A DNA stretch of 58,362 bases from Clostridiales bacterium (GCA_017428155.1 JAFRRJ010000030.1:1-58362); one strand, 5' to 3'; shown: positions 13,993-25,039, counted from the first letter of the stretch. Notes: generated from the sequence alone by a model not told the origin. Translations and numbers: made by a program.

Positions 13993-16515
13993 ATGCCTAA
14001 CGATCCTGATAAGTTTGACGATCTTAACGGAATCAACAAGTCCGATAACAAGGATGATTTTGTTGATTCCTCATTCGCAGTCCAGTTCAAGCCCGGTGAC
14101 AAAACCGAGTCTGTTGCGGATAAGCTCAAAGAGACAAAAGAGAATATCGACAGAAAAGCCGATTCGTTTAATAAAGGATTCAAGGATGAATTCGATGACT
14201 TCGAATTCGATTCATCTATCTCGGCATTTAAGCCTTTCAAGGCTCCCGAGACTCCCGCAGAACCCGAGAAGGAAGTTAAGCCCGTATCATCTGAGCCTGC
14301 CTTCCCTAAGAACGGCGGTACATTTGATATGCCTGAACCGTCTGCAAAAGCTCAGGAACCAGTCAAGGCAAATGAGCCTAAATTCAATGATCTTGAAGAT
14401 GAGATCAACAAATTCGAATTCAAGCCCGATAACGATAAGATATTCAAGTCCGGAAGCGATCTTGATTTTGCAACATCCGATCATGACAAGAGCACAAGCC
14501 CTTTCATGAACGCAGCAAAGCCTGATATTCCGAAGCCTGACGGAGTTGATATTCCGAGAGCTGAAAAGCCTGCTGAACAGGTATCCGCATTCAGTCAGAA
14601 ACCTGCTGAGCAGCCTAAACCTGCAACTCCTGTATCACCTTTTACGATCAACAATTCTGCAAAAACAGATTCAACGGGAAAGCAAAAACCCGTAGCACCT
14701 TCTGCAAGACCTCAGGCACAGCCTGTTGGTTACAGACCATATCCTTCCGCTACACAGGGCGAAGTATTTAATGCTCAAAAACAGGATGAGGCTAAGGCAA
14801 TGGAACCCGCTAAGCCTACCACACCTTTTACTCCCAAGACGGAAGTTTCTGCAAAGCCGGTTGAGCCTGCAAAGCCGACCACTCCTTTCTCACCTAAGCC
14901 GGCTGAGCCTGCAAGACCGACAACACCTTTTACACCTAAAACAGAAGATACTGCAAAGCCGGCTTCTCCTTTTACACCTAAATCGGAAGATACGGTAAAG
15001 CCGTTAGAGCCTGCAAAGCCTACTTCGCCGTTTACACCTAAACCGGCTGAACCTGCCAAACCAACAACACCTTTTACTCCTAAGGCAGACGATACGGCAA
15101 AGCCTTCCGAACCTGCTAAGCCGACTACGCAGTTCTCACCTAAACCGGCTGAACCTGCCAAACCAACAACGCCTTTTACTCCTAAGGCAGACGATACGGC
15201 AAAGCCTTCCGAACCGACAAAGCCATCTTCGCCGTTTACACCCAAGGCTGCTGAACCTGCTAAGCCTTCAGAACAGGTCAAACCCGTTATTCCGGTTGCA
15301 CCTGCAAAGCCTTTTGAGGCCGCTAAGCCCGTTGCTCCCGTTAATCCCGCAGCTGCTGTTATTCCGGCAAAGCCCGCTGCAAAACCGGTAGAGACTGTCA
15401 AAGCTCCCGCTGAACAGGAAAGGCCTGTAAGACCTGCGGCTACTGCTGTTCCTTCCAAACCTAAGGAAGCACCCGCTGTAGCAAAGGCGGCTGAACAGTC
15501 CAAGTTTACTCCGCCGGCTACTGCAAAGGCAGAGTCCGTAAAGTCAGCACCTCAGGAGACATTAAGACCCGGCGGGTCCAATGTTAAGCCTGTTGCTGCA
15601 GCACCTGCTCCTGCACCCGCTCCGGGTCCTTCCAATTCACCCTTCGAGCCTAAAAGCAGACAGCCTGTCCAGGCAAAAAGAGGAGTAATGAACCAAAGCA
15701 TTACGGATACCCAGACATCATCTCATCACGATAAGACGATTACACCTGTATCTACGGTTAAGAAATCCAAGAAACGTTCCAAAGAGCGCAAAGCTCCGAA
15801 GGATCCGGGTCTTGCAGGACTTATCACATTCCTCGCTATCATCGTTCTTGCTATCGGTATATTGTGGGCATTAGATAACACTTCAGGATTGAGAAGTCTC
15901 TTCGGACGCAAGCAGATCGAGACGATCGCTACGGAAGCTTCTAAGATTACTACAGTAACTACCACTGAAGATACAACGGCAACAACCACTACTGAAGCGA
16001 CAACTACTACAACAGAAGCTACTACTACAACTACCGAAGCCACTACTACAACGACAGAGGCTACAACAACTACAACTGAAGCTACTACCACAACCACAGA
16101 AGCTACGACAACCACGACTAAGGCTACTACAGAAACAACAAAGCAGACCAAGCCTTCAACAGGCAACACCGCGGAAGGTTCGAGCATCAATGACTTCGAT
16201 ATGAAGATCGGCAACTTTGCAACTACAGCAGGCGGATTCAAGTTTGACATTTCTCTTAAGAATAAGAGCAACTCCACCGCTAACCTTCCCAAGTCGCTCA
16301 AGGGTCTTGATATCAAGTTCTACTGCAGCGCCACGATCACTGACGTTACTTCTGACGCAATGGTATTTACAGGCGACGGCACATCCTACAGAGGCGTACC
16401 TAACGAGATCGCAGTCAAGGGCGGCGAGACATATACTTACACTGTCTATGTCTCCACCAGCGAGAGTGTATCTTCCTACGGATATAATTACGCTTACTTC
16501 GACTGGGTCAAGTAA
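13993..16515 (+). CDS. Membrane-anchored protein with Pro-rich and Thr-rich repeats
   Basis: The 840-residue protein has an acidic N-terminal part (about 1-190) with recurring short FDDFEFD-type motifs. A long proline-rich region (about 230-560) repeats units close to EPAKPTTPFTPK about ten times. A basic segment (KKSKKRSKERKAPKD) precedes one membrane helix (about 617-640, LITFLAIIVLAIGILWAL). Outside, a linker of nine or so TTTTTEA units (about 670-730) leads to a C-terminal domain of about 115 residues that looks like a beta sandwich. The start at 13993 is set by AAGGAG 9 bases upstream. Function is unknown; the layout fits a cytosolic scaffold linked across the membrane to a surface domain. 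Confidence 0.75.
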   Translation: MPNDPDKFDDLNGINKSDNKDDFVDSSFAVQFKPGDKTESVADKLKETKENIDRKADSFNKGFKDEFDDFEFDSSISAFKPFKAPETPAEPEKEVKPVSSEPAFPKNGGTFDMPEPSAKAQEPVKANEPKFNDLEDEINKFEFKPDNDKIFKSGSDLDFATSDHDKSTSPFMNAAKPDIPKPDGVDIPRAEKPAEQVSAFSQKPAEQPKPATPVSPFTINNSAKTDSTGKQKPVAPSARPQAQPVGYRPYPSATQGEVFNAQKQDEAKAMEPAKPTTPFTPKTEVSAKPVEPAKPTTPFSPKPAEPARPTTPFTPKTEDTAKPASPFTPKSEDTVKPLEPAKPTSPFTPKPAEPAKPTTPFTPKADDTAKPSEPAKPTTQFSPKPAEPAKPTTPFTPKADDTAKPSEPTKPSSPFTPKAAEPAKPSEQVKPVIPVAPAKPFEAAKPVAPVNPAAAVIPAKPAAKPVETVKAPAEQERPVRPAATAVPSKPKEAPAVAKAAEQSKFTPPATAKAESVKSAPQETLRPGGSNVKPVAAAPAPAPAPGPSNSPFEPKSRQPVQAKRGVMNQSITDTQTSSHHDKTITPVSTVKKSKKRSKERKAPKDPGLAGLITFLAIIVLAIGILWALDNTSGLRSLFGRKQIETIATEASKITTVTTTEDTTATTTTEATTTTTEATTTTTEATTTTTEATTTTTEATTTTTEATTTTTKATTETTKQTKPSTGNTAEGSSINDFDMKIGNFATTAGGFKFDISLKNKSNSTANLPKSLKGLDIKFYCSATITDVTSDAMVFTGDGTSYRGVPNEIAVKGGETYTYTVYVSTSESVSSYGYNYAYFDWVK

Positions 16516-16542
16516 CTGGTAAGAATCAATCAAAACAGATTA

Positions 16543-16572
16543 AAGAACTGTCTCAAATGAGGCAGTTCTTTT
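16543..16572 (+). terminator. Terminator of the repeat-rich protein gene
   Basis: A 13-base stem (AAGAACTGTCTCA and its near-complement) is followed by TTTT. The GTCTCA...TGAGGC core recurs in three other terminators of the window. Confidence 0.85.
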
Positions 16573-16815
16573 GTCTTGATCAGCAGTCCGGAAGCGGTGA
16601 CTATTTGCGGCATGATACATTGCTGAAATCTTGATGAAATGCACCCTGATCCGTCACAAGATCTGTCAAATCGGCTTGTTTTTACAAATCTTTTGACAAA
16701 ACAGGACAGTTTCTGTCAAAGATTTCATCGAATTGGGAAACGGCATTCTGAGCAATCATTTCGCACGCCTCACGCCTTGCGTGCTCAACAAAGCCCTAGT
16801 CTTCAAGAAATAAAA
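16573..16815. other. Intergenic element related to 40215-40345
   Basis: No convincing gene is seen. Positions 16717-16744 match 40288-40315 at 23 of 28 bases in the same orientation, and both lie downstream of a GTCTCA...TGAGGC terminator. Short repeats of TGTCAAA and a hairpin around 16762-16785 are also present. Confidence 0.4.
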
Positions 16816-16845
16816 AAGGCGGCGCCTTGTTCAAGACACCGCCTT
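16816..16845 (-). terminator. Terminator of the uvrA-clpE operon
   Basis: AAGGCGG pairs with CCGCCTT around a 16-base loop that can itself fold, and six T follow on the minus strand. It lies 46 bases past the stop of the ATPase gene. Confidence 0.8.
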
Positions 16846-16891
16846 GCCTAGTGCTTATGCTCGAGCGAATGGCATAATAATATTGATAAGA

Positions 16892-19339
16892 TCAGCCTTC
16901 CGCTACTTTAATCGTATCGAAAACGAACTTTCCTCTTCTGAAATCGATCTTGAGAGATGCCACGTCTTTCAATGCACCGGTGAGGAACATATCAGAGAGC
17001 GGGTCTTCGACATTGGATCTTATTGCCTTACGCAAAGGCCTTGCACCGTATTTCTCGTCGTAACCAATCTCTGCAAGCCTGTCGCCTGCTGCCTTGGTGA
17101 TAGAGCCCTTAATATGCTTCTCGTCAAGCGAAGCAAAGACATCCTTGATCATGATATTTACAATCTTGCGGATCTCCTCCCTTGTAAGAGACTTGAAGAT
17201 GATCGTCTCATCTACACGGTTTAAGAACTCAGGACGGAACGTCTCTTTAAGAGCACTCTGAACGTGCTGTTCCATGGCTTCCTGCGTACCGGAGAAGAAT
17301 CCGATGGTAGCAGCCTTTGCTGAGCTTCCAGCGTTGGATGTCATGATTATGATGCAGTTCTCAAAGTTAACGTGCAGGCCGTGGCTGTCCGTGAGGACAC
17401 CGTCGTCAAGCATCTGGAGCAGGAGATTGAATACATCAGGATGAGCCTTTTCGATCTCATCGAAAAGGATTACCGAATAAGGCTTCCTCCTTACCTGCTC
17501 TGTAAGCTGTCCTGCATCGTCGAATCCGACATATCCCGGAGGAGAGCCGATGAGCTTGGACACAGAGTGAGGCTCCATATATTCGGACATATCGATCCTT
17601 ATGAGAGCTTCTTCTGTATCGAACATTACCTCAGCCAAAGCTTTAACCAGCTCTGTCTTACCTACGCCGGTAGGACCGACAAATATAAATGATGTAGGTT
17701 TATGCTTCTTAGTAAAGCCTGCTCTTGTACGTCTTACGGCACTAGCAACCGCATGAACAGCCTCTTCCTGGCCGATAACACGCTGGTGAAGTCTTTCTTC
17801 AAGATGCGAGAGCTTCTCTGTCTCAGACTCGGAGATGGATTTCAACGGGATTCCGGTCCACATCTCGACTACTCTTGCAATATCTTCAACCTGGATAGGA
17901 TCAGGCTGATTCTCGCTCTCTAACTGGTCGAGTTCATTCTGAAGCTTATCTGCCTTAGCTTTAAGCTCAGCAACCTTCTCGTAATCAGCTTCGCGTTCTT
18001 CAGGAGATGAATTCTCCATGGCGTCGATCTGCTGCTGGTGCTCAAACTTGGCCTTCTCCAGAGCCTTTCTCGTATTCGCGATCTTTACGAGCTTGACATT
18101 CTTAAGGTTAGCTGCAGATCCTGCCTCATCAATAAGGTCAATAGCCTTGTCGGGAAGATATCTGTCAGTGATGTATCTCTTGGATGCCTTAACCGCAAAC
18201 TCTATTACTTCGTCAGAATATGTGACGTTGTGATGCTTCTCATAGTAATCCTTGATTCCCTTTAAGATCTCAATGGACATCTCAACAGAAGGTTCATCAA
18301 GCATTACCTTCTGGAAACGTCTCTCAAGAGCGGAATCCTTCTCGATCCTCTTGTATTCTGCAGTTGTCGTGGAGCCTAAGATCCTGAGCTCGCCCCTTGC
18401 GAGAGCCGGCTTTAAGATATTCGCAGCGTTGGTGGAACCTTCAGCATCACCTGCGCCGATTATAGTGTGAAGCTCATCGATAACGAGAATGATATTCTCA
18501 GCCTTGATAGCCTCATTGATAACGCCCTTGATACGGCTCTCGAACTGGCCTCTGAACTGTGTTCCGGCAACCATAGCAGGAAGGTCAAGCTGCCAGACCT
18601 GCATGTTAAGGAGCTTCTCCGGAACTGTTCCTTCAATGATCTTTACTGCAAGTCCCTGTGCAATGGCTGTCTTACCTACACCGGGCGCGCCGATAAGCAC
18701 CGGATTGTTCTTTGTTCTTCTGTTGAGGATCTGGATGCAGCGTTCGATCTCAGTATCACGTCCGATGATGCGGTCGATCTTGCCTTCTGCCGCACGCTCT
18801 GTAAGGTTGGTACCAAACTCGTTGAGATACTTGAGGCGCTGCTTGCCCCTTCCCTTCTTTGGATCCTTGCTGTCCTTGCCCTCGGCACCTTCTCCGGCCT
18901 GGCTTCCGGGTCTTCTTCCGAAGAGGGATTCAAAGATCGAAGGACTTTTCCCGTTATCTTCCCCGTCCTGAGGTTTTCCTTCGGATTTCTCTTCAGGATC
19001 CGTGATGCCTACAGGTGTTGAATCCTCATCGAATTCATATGTCTCGTCCTCATCATCCATCGGAAGACCGTTAAAGTCATCGCCGCCGGCAAGTGACCTT
19101 AAGAAATCGGCAGGATCTGCCGAGAAACCATTCTGCGAGACGATTTCCTCAAGACGGTCGCTCATCTCGTCGATATTGTCTGCCGTTATGCCTGAAGCCT
19201 TAAACATATCGGTTACGCCCGATATACCGGACTCATATGCGCATTTAAGACAAAAGCCCTCGTCTATCCTGTTGCCGTTCTCATAACGGCTTGTGAAAAC
19301 GATCGCATGTCTCTTCTTACAAATACTACAAAGTGCCAT
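16892..19339 (-). CDS. clpE: Clp ATPase with N-terminal zinc finger (ClpE/ClpC-like)
   Basis: This AAA+ unfoldase of 815 residues would feed proteins to ClpP. The N-terminus has a four-cysteine zinc finger (CSIC at 4-7 and CLKC at 30-33), the feature that separates ClpE from ClpC. An acidic linker follows instead of a full Clp N domain. The first AAA domain has GAPGVGKT and the box IILVIDELH; the middle coiled-coil part contains the short M-like region; the second AAA domain has GPTGVGKT and [13 protein letters not shown], and the segment [11 protein letters not shown]. The ATG overlaps the uvrA stop by one base (TAATG), so it is translated together with uvrA. No CtsR-type operator was found near it. 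Confidence 0.9.
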   Translation of the reverse strand: MALCSICKKRHAIVFTSRYENGNRIDEGFCLKCAYESGISGVTDMFKASGITADNIDEMSDRLEEIVSQNGFSADPADFLRSLAGGDDFNGLPMDDEDETYEFDEDSTPVGITDPEEKSEGKPQDGEDNGKSPSIFESLFGRRPGSQAGEGAEGKDSKDPKKGRGKQRLKYLNEFGTNLTERAAEGKIDRIIGRDTEIERCIQILNRRTKNNPVLIGAPGVGKTAIAQGLAVKIIEGTVPEKLLNMQVWQLDLPAMVAGTQFRGQFESRIKGVINEAIKAENIILVIDELHTIIGAGDAEGSTNAANILKPALARGELRILGSTTTAEYKRIEKDSALERRFQKVMLDEPSVEMSIEILKGIKDYYEKHHNVTYSDEVIEFAVKASKRYITDRYLPDKAIDLIDEAGSAANLKNVKLVKIANTRKALEKAKFEHQQQIDAMENSSPEEREADYEKVAELKAKADKLQNELDQLESENQPDPIQVEDIARVVEMWTGIPLKSISESETEKLSHLEERLHQRVIGQEEAVHAVASAVRRTRAGFTKKHKPTSFIFVGPTGVGKTELVKALAEVMFDTEEALIRIDMSEYMEPHSVSKLIGSPPGYVGFDDAGQLTEQVRRKPYSVILFDEIEKAHPDVFNLLLQMLDDGVLTDSHGLHVNFENCIIIMTSNAGSSAKAATIGFFSGTQEAMEQHVQSALKETFRPEFLNRVDETIIFKSLTREEIRKIVNIMIKDVFASLDEKHIKGSITKAAGDRLAEIGYDEKYGARPLRKAIRSNVEDPLSDMFLTGALKDVASLKIDFRRGKFVFDTIKVAEG

Positions 19340-22300
19340 TATTTATCTTCTCCAATACTATCTATCTCTTCCCTTATCCTGCGTCTTACCTTAGGTCCGG
19401 TAAGAATGTCGTATTGTTCCTCTTCGAGCCTTGCCGTGTCAATAAACGCAGATATATCTTTATACTGTCCGTTCTTCTTAGCCTTATCGAGAATCGGCTT
19501 CAAGAACTGTCCCGTATAAGAATCCTTGCATTTTGCAATCTGCTCCGGTGTACCGCAGACAACGACTTCGCCGCCTCCGTCACCGCTCTCGGGACCCAGA
19601 TCGATTATATGATCTGCTGTCTTAATGACATCAAGGTTGTGCTCGATTACGACCACAGTGTTCTTATTTTCGGTTAGGCGTTCTAAAATGTCAACCAATT
19701 TATGGACGTCCGCAACGTGCAGTCCGGTCGTCGGTTCATCTAATACATATATAGTTTTTCCGGTCGATCTTCTTGATAATTCTGAGGCAAGTTTGATCCT
19801 CTGAGCCTCACCGCCCGAAAGCGTCGTGGACGGCTGTCCGAGCTTGATATAGCCCAGGCCGACATCCTGCAAGGTACGGACCTTCTTATAGATCGCAGGA
19901 TGGTTCCTGAAGAAGTCGCAGGCCTCATCAACGCTCATGTCGAGCACGTCCGAGATATTCTTGCCGTTATATCTGACTTCAAGTGTCTCCCTGTTGTATC
20001 TCTTGCCCTTACAGACATCGCATGTGACATAGATATCGGGAAGGAAGTGCATCTCGATCTTGTTTACGCCGTCACCGGAACAAGCTTCGCATCTTCCGCC
20101 CTTGGTGTTGAATGAGAACCTGCCTGCCTTATAGCCTCTCTGCTTGGCGTCCGGTGTCTCGGAATACAGTTTTCGAATAAGATCGAAAAGACCTATATAC
20201 GTTGCAGGATTACTCCTCGGCGTCCTTCCGATAGGGCTCTGGTCGATGCAGATGATCTTATCAAGGTTGGAATAACCCGTAATGCGCTCACACTTTACCC
20301 TCTTCTTCCTCGAACCGTTGAGTTCATGCTCAAGATAAGGAACAAGCGTTGAATTGATGAGCGAGGATTTGCCTGATCCTGATACACCGGTTATAACGGT
20401 AAACAAACCAATCGGGATATCGACATCGATATTCTTGAGGTTATTTACATATGCGCCCTTTATCTTAAGCAGTTTCTTCTCATCGATCTTACGTCTGTTC
20501 GAAGGGACGGGAATGAACTTCTTGCCGGAAAGATACTGGCCTGTTACTGATTCTTCGACCTTTATGATGTCATCCACAGTACCCTGGGCAATGATCTGAC
20601 CTCCGAAAGAGCCTGCACCGGGGCCGATATCGACAATATGGTCAGCTGCCCTCATCGTATCCTCATCGTGCTCCACGACGAGAATGGAATTGCCGAGATC
20701 TCTTAACTTGAAGAGCGTCTTGATGAGCTTGTCGTTATCTCTCTGGTGAAGACCTATAGACGGCTCGTCAAGGACGTAAAGCACACCCTGAAGGCCGGCG
20801 CCGATCTGCGTGGCAAGCCTTATTCTCTGAGCCTCGCCGCCGGAGAGCGTAGCAGAGGATCTTGACAGAGTCATATAATCCAGTCCCACATCATAAAGGA
20901 ATTCGAGTCTGGCTTTTACTTCTCTTAAGATCGGAGCTGCAATCTCCGCATTCTTTCCCTTGAGTGTAAGATCGTTAAAGAACTGTCTCATCTTCTTTAC
21001 CGACATGTTGGTAAGCTCACTGATATTAAGACCGCCCACCTTAACGGACAGACTGTTCTTATTAAGTCTTGCACCATTGCAGACAGGACAGATATCTATG
21101 CTCATATAGCGCTCGTAGGAAGCCTTGGCATCTTCGCTTCCGGATTCTCTCCAGCGTCTCATGACACTCGGAACGATACCTTCCCAGTCGGAGTAGTAAT
21201 CGCCGCTCCTGGGATAAATAGAGTTCCTTGTATCGACCTTCATCATCTCTCCGTTGTTGCCGTAGAGGATAATATCCTTAATGCTGTCAGGGAGCTTATA
21301 GTATGGCGTATCGAGTGAGAACTTATACTTTTTTGAAAGAGCTTCGATAAAGCATCTTCCCCAGCTCTTGGGATCATCGAAATTCCAGCCTGCAGTCCTT
21401 ACCGCACCTTCATTAATGGAAAGCTTAGGATTGGTAATACAAAGCTCCGGATCGACCGCTGTGAGTGTTCCGATACCTGAACAGTTGGGACAAGCACCTT
21501 CAGGGCTGTTAAAAGAGAAGCTCCTGGTATTGATCTCGCCGAATGAGATGCCGCAGTCAGGGCACGCGAGATTCTGCGAGAAGAATTCCTCTGAAGTCTC
21601 ATAGGTCTTCTCGCCCTTATCGTCCTCCGTCGCCGTCTGGAGCTCTGCAAGAAGCAGGCCGTCTGAAAGCTTCAATGCCTGCTCACACGAATCGTAAAGT
21701 CTTGTAGTATTGTTCTCCCTTATAACAAGCCTGTCGACAACTACAGCTATATCATGCTTGTTATTCTTATTGAGTTCGATCTCTTCGTCGAGTTCATAGG
21801 TAATGCCGTCAACTTTTACCCTGACAAAGCCTGTTTTTCTGAAGCCGTCGAAAAGTTTGCTGAACTCGCCCTTCTTGCCTCTTACGACAGGAGCGTAGAT
21901 AATGGCTCTCGTACCCTCAGGATAGATTTTGAGTTTGTCTATTATCTGATCTATCCCCTGTGACTTGATAGGCTTGCCGCAGTTGGGACAGAACGGCTCT
22001 CCGACCCTTGCATACAGGAGTCTGAAATAGTCGTATATCTCGGTAACGGTTCCTACAGTCGATCTCGGGTTGCTTACTGTAGACTTCTGGTCAATTGAGA
22101 TTGCCGGAGACAAGCCTTCGATACTGTCGAGGTCGGGCTTATCAAGCTGGCCTAAGAACATTCTTGCATATGAAGACAGGGACTCGACATATCGTCTCTG
22201 CCCTTCAGCATAGATAGTATCGAATGCCAGTGAAGATTTGCCGGAACCGGAAAGTCCGGTCAGGACGACCATCTGCTTTCTCGGTATATCAACATTAATA

Positions 22301-22356
22301 TTCTTGAGGTTATGCTCTCTGGCGCCTCTGATCTTTATATATTTATTCTCGTCCAT
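19339..22356 (-). CDS. uvrA: UvrA, excinuclease ABC subunit A
   Basis: The 1005-residue ATPase is the damage-recognition subunit of nucleotide excision repair and acts with UvrB. Two ABC modules are seen: Walker [10 protein letters not shown] (about 34) and GVSGSGKSS (about 640), and two LSGGEAQRI signatures. Two zinc modules with paired CxxC motifs are present (CPDC...CPNC, and CEAC...CDVC). The C-terminus runs about 50 residues past the usual end ([14 protein letters not shown]). The ATG at 22356 is chosen; the open frame continues upstream only through the neighbouring tRNA-Glu. It is coupled to the downstream ClpE-like gene by a TAATG overlap. uvrB is not in the window. Confidence 0.95.
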   Translation of the reverse strand: MDENKYIKIRGAREHNLKNINVDIPRKQMVVLTGLSGSGKSSLAFDTIYAEGQRRYVESLSSYARMFLGQLDKPDLDSIEGLSPAISIDQKSTVSNPRSTVGTVTEIYDYFRLLYARVGEPFCPNCGKPIKSQGIDQIIDKLKIYPEGTRAIIYAPVVRGKKGEFSKLFDGFRKTGFVRVKVDGITYELDEEIELNKNNKHDIAVVVDRLVIRENNTTRLYDSCEQALKLSDGLLLAELQTATEDDKGEKTYETSEEFFSQNLACPDCGISFGEINTRSFSFNSPEGACPNCSGIGTLTAVDPELCITNPKLSINEGAVRTAGWNFDDPKSWGRCFIEALSKKYKFSLDTPYYKLPDSIKDIILYGNNGEMMKVDTRNSIYPRSGDYYSDWEGIVPSVMRRWRESGSEDAKASYERYMSIDICPVCNGARLNKNSLSVKVGGLNISELTNMSVKKMRQFFNDLTLKGKNAEIAAPILREVKARLEFLYDVGLDYMTLSRSSATLSGGEAQRIRLATQIGAGLQGVLYVLDEPSIGLHQRDNDKLIKTLFKLRDLGNSILVVEHDEDTMRAADHIVDIGPGAGSFGGQIIAQGTVDDIIKVEESVTGQYLSGKKFIPVPSNRRKIDEKKLLKIKGAYVNNLKNIDVDIPIGLFTVITGVSGSGKSSLINSTLVPYLEHELNGSRKKRVKCERITGYSNLDKIICIDQSPIGRTPRSNPATYIGLFDLIRKLYSETPDAKQRGYKAGRFSFNTKGGRCEACSGDGVNKIEMHFLPDIYVTCDVCKGKRYNRETLEVRYNGKNISDVLDMSVDEACDFFRNHPAIYKKVRTLQDVGLGYIKLGQPSTTLSGGEAQRIKLASELSRRSTGKTIYVLDEPTTGLHVADVHKLVDILERLTENKNTVVVIEHNLDVIKTADHIIDLGPESGDGGGEVVVCGTPEQIAKCKDSYTGQFLKPILDKAKKNGQYKDISAFIDTARLEEEQYDILTGPKVRRRIREEIDSIGEDK

Positions 22357-22387
22357 AATCAAAACTTTATGCCTTAGTGAACAAAAA

Positions 22388-22414
22388 GACGGACATCCGG
22401 TTAAGATGTTCGTC
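22388..22414 (-). terminator. Terminator of tRNA-Glu
   Basis: GACGAACATC pairs with GATGTCCGTC around a 7-base loop, followed by TTTTT on the minus strand. It sits between tRNA-Glu and the uvrA start, so uvrA needs read-through or a promoter in the remaining 30 bases. Confidence 0.75.
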
Positions 22415-22428
22415 CTTCCTTCAAATTC

Positions 22429-22503
22429 TGGTGACCCCAAGCGGATTCGAACCGCTGATTGCGCCGTGAGAGGGCGCCGTCTTAACCACTTGACCATGGG
22501 GCC
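22429..22503 (-). tRNA. tRNA-Glu (CTC)
   Basis: Acceptor GGCCCCA pairs with TGGGGTC (one G:T), the D arm is GGTCAAGTGGTTAAGAC and the anticodon loop CCTCTCACG gives CTC. CCA is encoded. Confidence 0.94.
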
Positions 22504-22521
22504 TTGTTACGTTGCCCGAGT

Positions 22522-22550
22522 ATATTACCATAGGTTAATGGTCTGTGCAA
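22522..22550 (-). promoter_or_regulatory. Promoter of tRNA-Glu
   Basis: TTGCAC (22545-22550) and TAATAT (22522-22527), spaced by 17 bases on the minus strand, 18 bases before the tRNA. Confidence 0.75.
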
Positions 22551-22575
22551 GTGCAACGCGAATCTATTTGTTATA

Positions 22576-23943
22576 TCAGATGATATCTGACCTCTCATTG
22601 GAAGGTACATAGGGCCTTCTCTTGTTCACACATTTGAAAGCCGGTCTCATGATCCTGCCGCCTGATACGAGCTCCTCGATCCTGTGCGCGCTCCATCCTG
22701 CGATCCTTCCGCAGGCAAACAAAGGAGTATAAAGTTCGGTAGGAATACCGAGCATTGAATATACAAGACCTGCAAAAAAGTCGACATTGGCGCAGACAAG
22801 CTTATCGGAATTCTTGACCTCGTGGAAAACCTCGGGTGCAAGCTTTTCGACCAGCAGATAGAGATTATAAAGATCCATATTGCCCTTCTCTTTTGCAAGA
22901 AGTTCAGCATACTTTCTGATAACAACAGTTCTCGGGTCGGACAATGTATATACAGCATGACCGATACCATAGATGAGTCCGGATTTGTCGAAAGCCTCCT
23001 TGTTGATGATATCTGTCAGATACTGTCTTATAGCCTTCTCGTCTGTCCAGTCGGATACATGTTCCCTTAAGTCCTTCATCATTGCGAAAGCCTTGTTGGA
23101 AGCGCCGCCGTGCTGAGGACCCTTGAGTGAACCTACAGCTGAAGCCATAACAGCATATGTATCAGAACCGGTAGAAGTAACTGCATGAGTTACGAAGGTG
23201 GAGTTGTTGCCGCCGCCGTGCTCAGCATGAAGGACGAGCATTACATCCAGGATCCTGGCCTCAAGCTCAGTGAACTTTCCGTCAGGTCTTATCATGTGAA
23301 GAATATTCTGGGCTGTATTGTATTCAGGAACAGGAGCATGGATATAAAGATCCCTGTGCTCTATGTAGTGTCTTCTGGCCATATATCCGTAAGAGATGAG
23401 CACCGGGAATCTTGCGATAAGCTCCGTGCACTGTCTTACGACATTGGCGATATCAGTGGAATCAGGATTGTCATCGTATGAGTAAAGGGCAAGGACAGAT
23501 CTTGCAAGTTTATTCATGACATCCGGAGAAGGAGCCTTCATGATCATGTCTTCTGTAAAGCCCTCGGGAAGAGGTCTTACGCTCTGAAGCAACTCATTAA
23601 ATTCCTTAAGCTCAGATGCAGTCGGAAGCTCACCTGTAAGGAGCAGGAACGCAGTTTCCTCATATCCGTATCTTCCTTCCGAGAAGAATCCGTTTACGAT
23701 ATCCTTAACTTCATAGCCCTGATAGAAAAGCTTTCCTTCAACCGGGATCCTGTCAGCATCGTCAACGATATAACTCATTACCTCACCTACTTCGGTAAGG
23801 CCTACAAGAACTCCCGTACCGTCATTGTTACGGAGACCTCTTTTAACGTTGTACTTTGTGTACAGATCCTTGTTGATATGTGATTTAATTTTTGCTACAT
23901 CAGCAAGCTTGTTTATAAGCTCTTCTTTTTGTTCAAATGCCAT
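22576..23943 (-). CDS. gltA: Citrate synthase
   Basis: This enzyme of 455 residues condenses oxaloacetate with acetyl-CoA to form citrate, here most likely to supply 2-oxoglutarate for glutamate synthesis in an anaerobe. The catalytic residues sit in the usual order: His in [12 protein letters not shown], His in YGIGHAVYT and Asp in CANVDFFAG. The size and the N-terminal extension of about 60 residues fit the Clostridia-type citrate synthase. The gene lies upstream of tRNA-Glu with its own stop 26 bases before that tRNA promoter. AT-rich boxes (TATAAT-like around 23990-24005) precede it, but no clear -35 is seen. Confidence 0.94.
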   Translation of the reverse strand: MAFEQKEELINKLADVAKIKSHINKDLYTKYNVKRGLRNNDGTGVLVGLTEVGEVMSYIVDDADRIPVEGKLFYQGYEVKDIVNGFFSEGRYGYEETAFLLLTGELPTASELKEFNELLQSVRPLPEGFTEDMIMKAPSPDVMNKLARSVLALYSYDDNPDSTDIANVVRQCTELIARFPVLISYGYMARRHYIEHRDLYIHAPVPEYNTAQNILHMIRPDGKFTELEARILDVMLVLHAEHGGGNNSTFVTHAVTSTGSDTYAVMASAVGSLKGPQHGGASNKAFAMMKDLREHVSDWTDEKAIRQYLTDIINKEAFDKSGLIYGIGHAVYTLSDPRTVVIRKYAELLAKEKGNMDLYNLYLLVEKLAPEVFHEVKNSDKLVCANVDFFAGLVYSMLGIPTELYTPLFACGRIAGWSAHRIEELVSGGRIMRPAFKCVNKRRPYVPSNERSDII

Positions 23944-24095
23944 GTTCCGTCTGTCTTTCTGCTCTATTCACTTAGACTAGCGCCTATAATACCAGATATT
24001 ATAAAGCTTTTCTTTTATTAGGGTTTGCGCGCTGTTAGACGAATAATTATGCAGTCAAAGTGCATTTAGTTGTTTAGTCTATGCAAAAATCGCAC

Positions 24096-24863
24096 TTATA
24101 AAAGCTTTGAAAGCTCGTATCCGATTACCGATGCGGCAACAGCAGCATTAAGAGATTCAGCTTTCCCCTTCATGGGAATCTTAACGAGCTTGCTGCATCT
24201 TGAAGATGTTTCTTCCGTCAGGCCGTCACCTTCATTGCCGATAAAGAATGCACATGGAAGCTTTAATTCTCCGGTGCCCAATTCAGTGCCCTTAAGATGC
24301 ATAGCGAGTGTCTCTGTTTTCGAGCGCGCGAAAAAGTCAAAGCATTCATCCATTGTCTTTCTTACGACAGGAATATGCCAGACGGATCCCATCGTTGCCC
24401 GGATTACTTTATCGTTAAAAGGATCGCATGTAGAAGGGCTTATGATTACAGCCGTAAGACCGAAAGCATCAGCCATCCTGATTATGGTGCCGAGATTACC
24501 GGGATCCTGTATGTTCTCGAGAACGGCATAAATATCCTTGCCGTCATCTTTTGCAGGGATATCGGAGGCAAGCCCGGGTTCCTCGATAACGATAGCAACG
24601 CCCTGTGGATTTACAGTCTGCGAGATCTTGGAGAAAACATCTTTGCTTAGAACGAGAGGCTCTGTGCCGGGCGTGAATTCTTTTGCCCAGGAGATCTTAT
24701 CTTCGGTAACGATTACTTCCTCAGTCTTCTGACCGCTCGACAGCGCTTCCTCACAAAGCCTGGTACCCTCAAGATATATCAAGCCTTCCTTCTTGGCTTC
24801 GGATCTTTTGGTAAGCTTTGCGATACGCTTAACATTCGGATTGTCGCGGCTGGTGATGATCAC
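24096..24863 (-). CDS. TrmH/SpoU family RNA 2'-O-methyltransferase
   Basis: The 255-residue protein has the three SpoU motifs: ENIQDPGNLGTIIRMADAFG (motif 1), FFIGNEGDGL (motif 2) and IPMKGKAESLNAAVAASV (motif 3). An N-terminal substrate-binding domain (about 1-100) precedes the knotted SAM-binding domain. It would methylate a ribose in rRNA or tRNA; the target is not readable. The start is GTG at 24863 with AAAGGAG 8 bases upstream. It follows infC-rpmI-rplT, an arrangement also known for B. subtilis ysgA, but here a terminator and its own promoter (24890-24895) separate it. Confidence 0.9.
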   Translation of the reverse strand: MIITSRDNPNVKRIAKLTKRSEAKKEGLIYLEGTRLCEEALSSGQKTEEVIVTEDKISWAKEFTPGTEPLVLSKDVFSKISQTVNPQGVAIVIEEPGLASDIPAKDDGKDIYAVLENIQDPGNLGTIIRMADAFGLTAVIISPSTCDPFNDKVIRATMGSVWHIPVVRKTMDECFDFFARSKTETLAMHLKGTELGTGELKLPCAFFIGNEGDGLTEETSSRCSKLVKIPMKGKAESLNAAVAASVIGYELSKLL

Positions 24864-24889
24864 TGTAAAGTCTCCTTTTCGCTTTTGAC

Positions 24890-24898
24890 ATTATAACA
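24890..24898 (-). promoter_or_regulatory. Extended -10 promoter of the SpoU methyltransferase gene
   Basis: TGTTATAAT on the minus strand is an extended -10 (TGn plus TATAAT) about 27 bases before the GTG start. No consensus -35 is seen. Confidence 0.6.
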
Positions 24899-25006
24899 GA
24901 TTAGGTGCAGAAAGCGTTTTTCCATCGCATACGCGAATGTTCCATGCGGCGTTCTGAAAAAGCTGTCATTATCCACGGGCCCAAAGCCGATCATTATCCA
25001 AACAAC

Positions 25007-25039
25007 AAAAAACTGCGCAGGAATCAGACTCCCGCGCAG
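25007..25039 (-). terminator. Terminator of the infC-rpmI-rplT operon
   Basis: CTGCGCGGGA pairs with TCCTGCGCAG (one mismatch), followed by six T on the minus strand, 28 bases past the rplT stop. Confidence 0.85.

Noticed and set aside
14775..15503. Long open frame antisense to the Pro-rich repeats
   Set aside because: It is the mirror of the repetitive coding sequence (Gly/Ala-rich), with no start signal.
15726..16316. 196-residue antisense ORF with valine repeats
   Set aside because: It is an artefact of the Thr-rich repeats read on the other strand.
16639..16851. 70-residue plus-strand ORF between the repeat protein and the ClpE-like gene
   Set aside because: It crosses a terminator, lacks a ribosome site and has no similarity to a known family.
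18467..19021. 184-residue ORF antisense to the Clp ATPase
   Set aside because: It lies fully inside a well-supported gene and has no signals of its own.
22357..22497. N-terminal extension of UvrA through tRNA-Glu
   Set aside because: The frame only stays open through the tRNA; the family start is at 22356.
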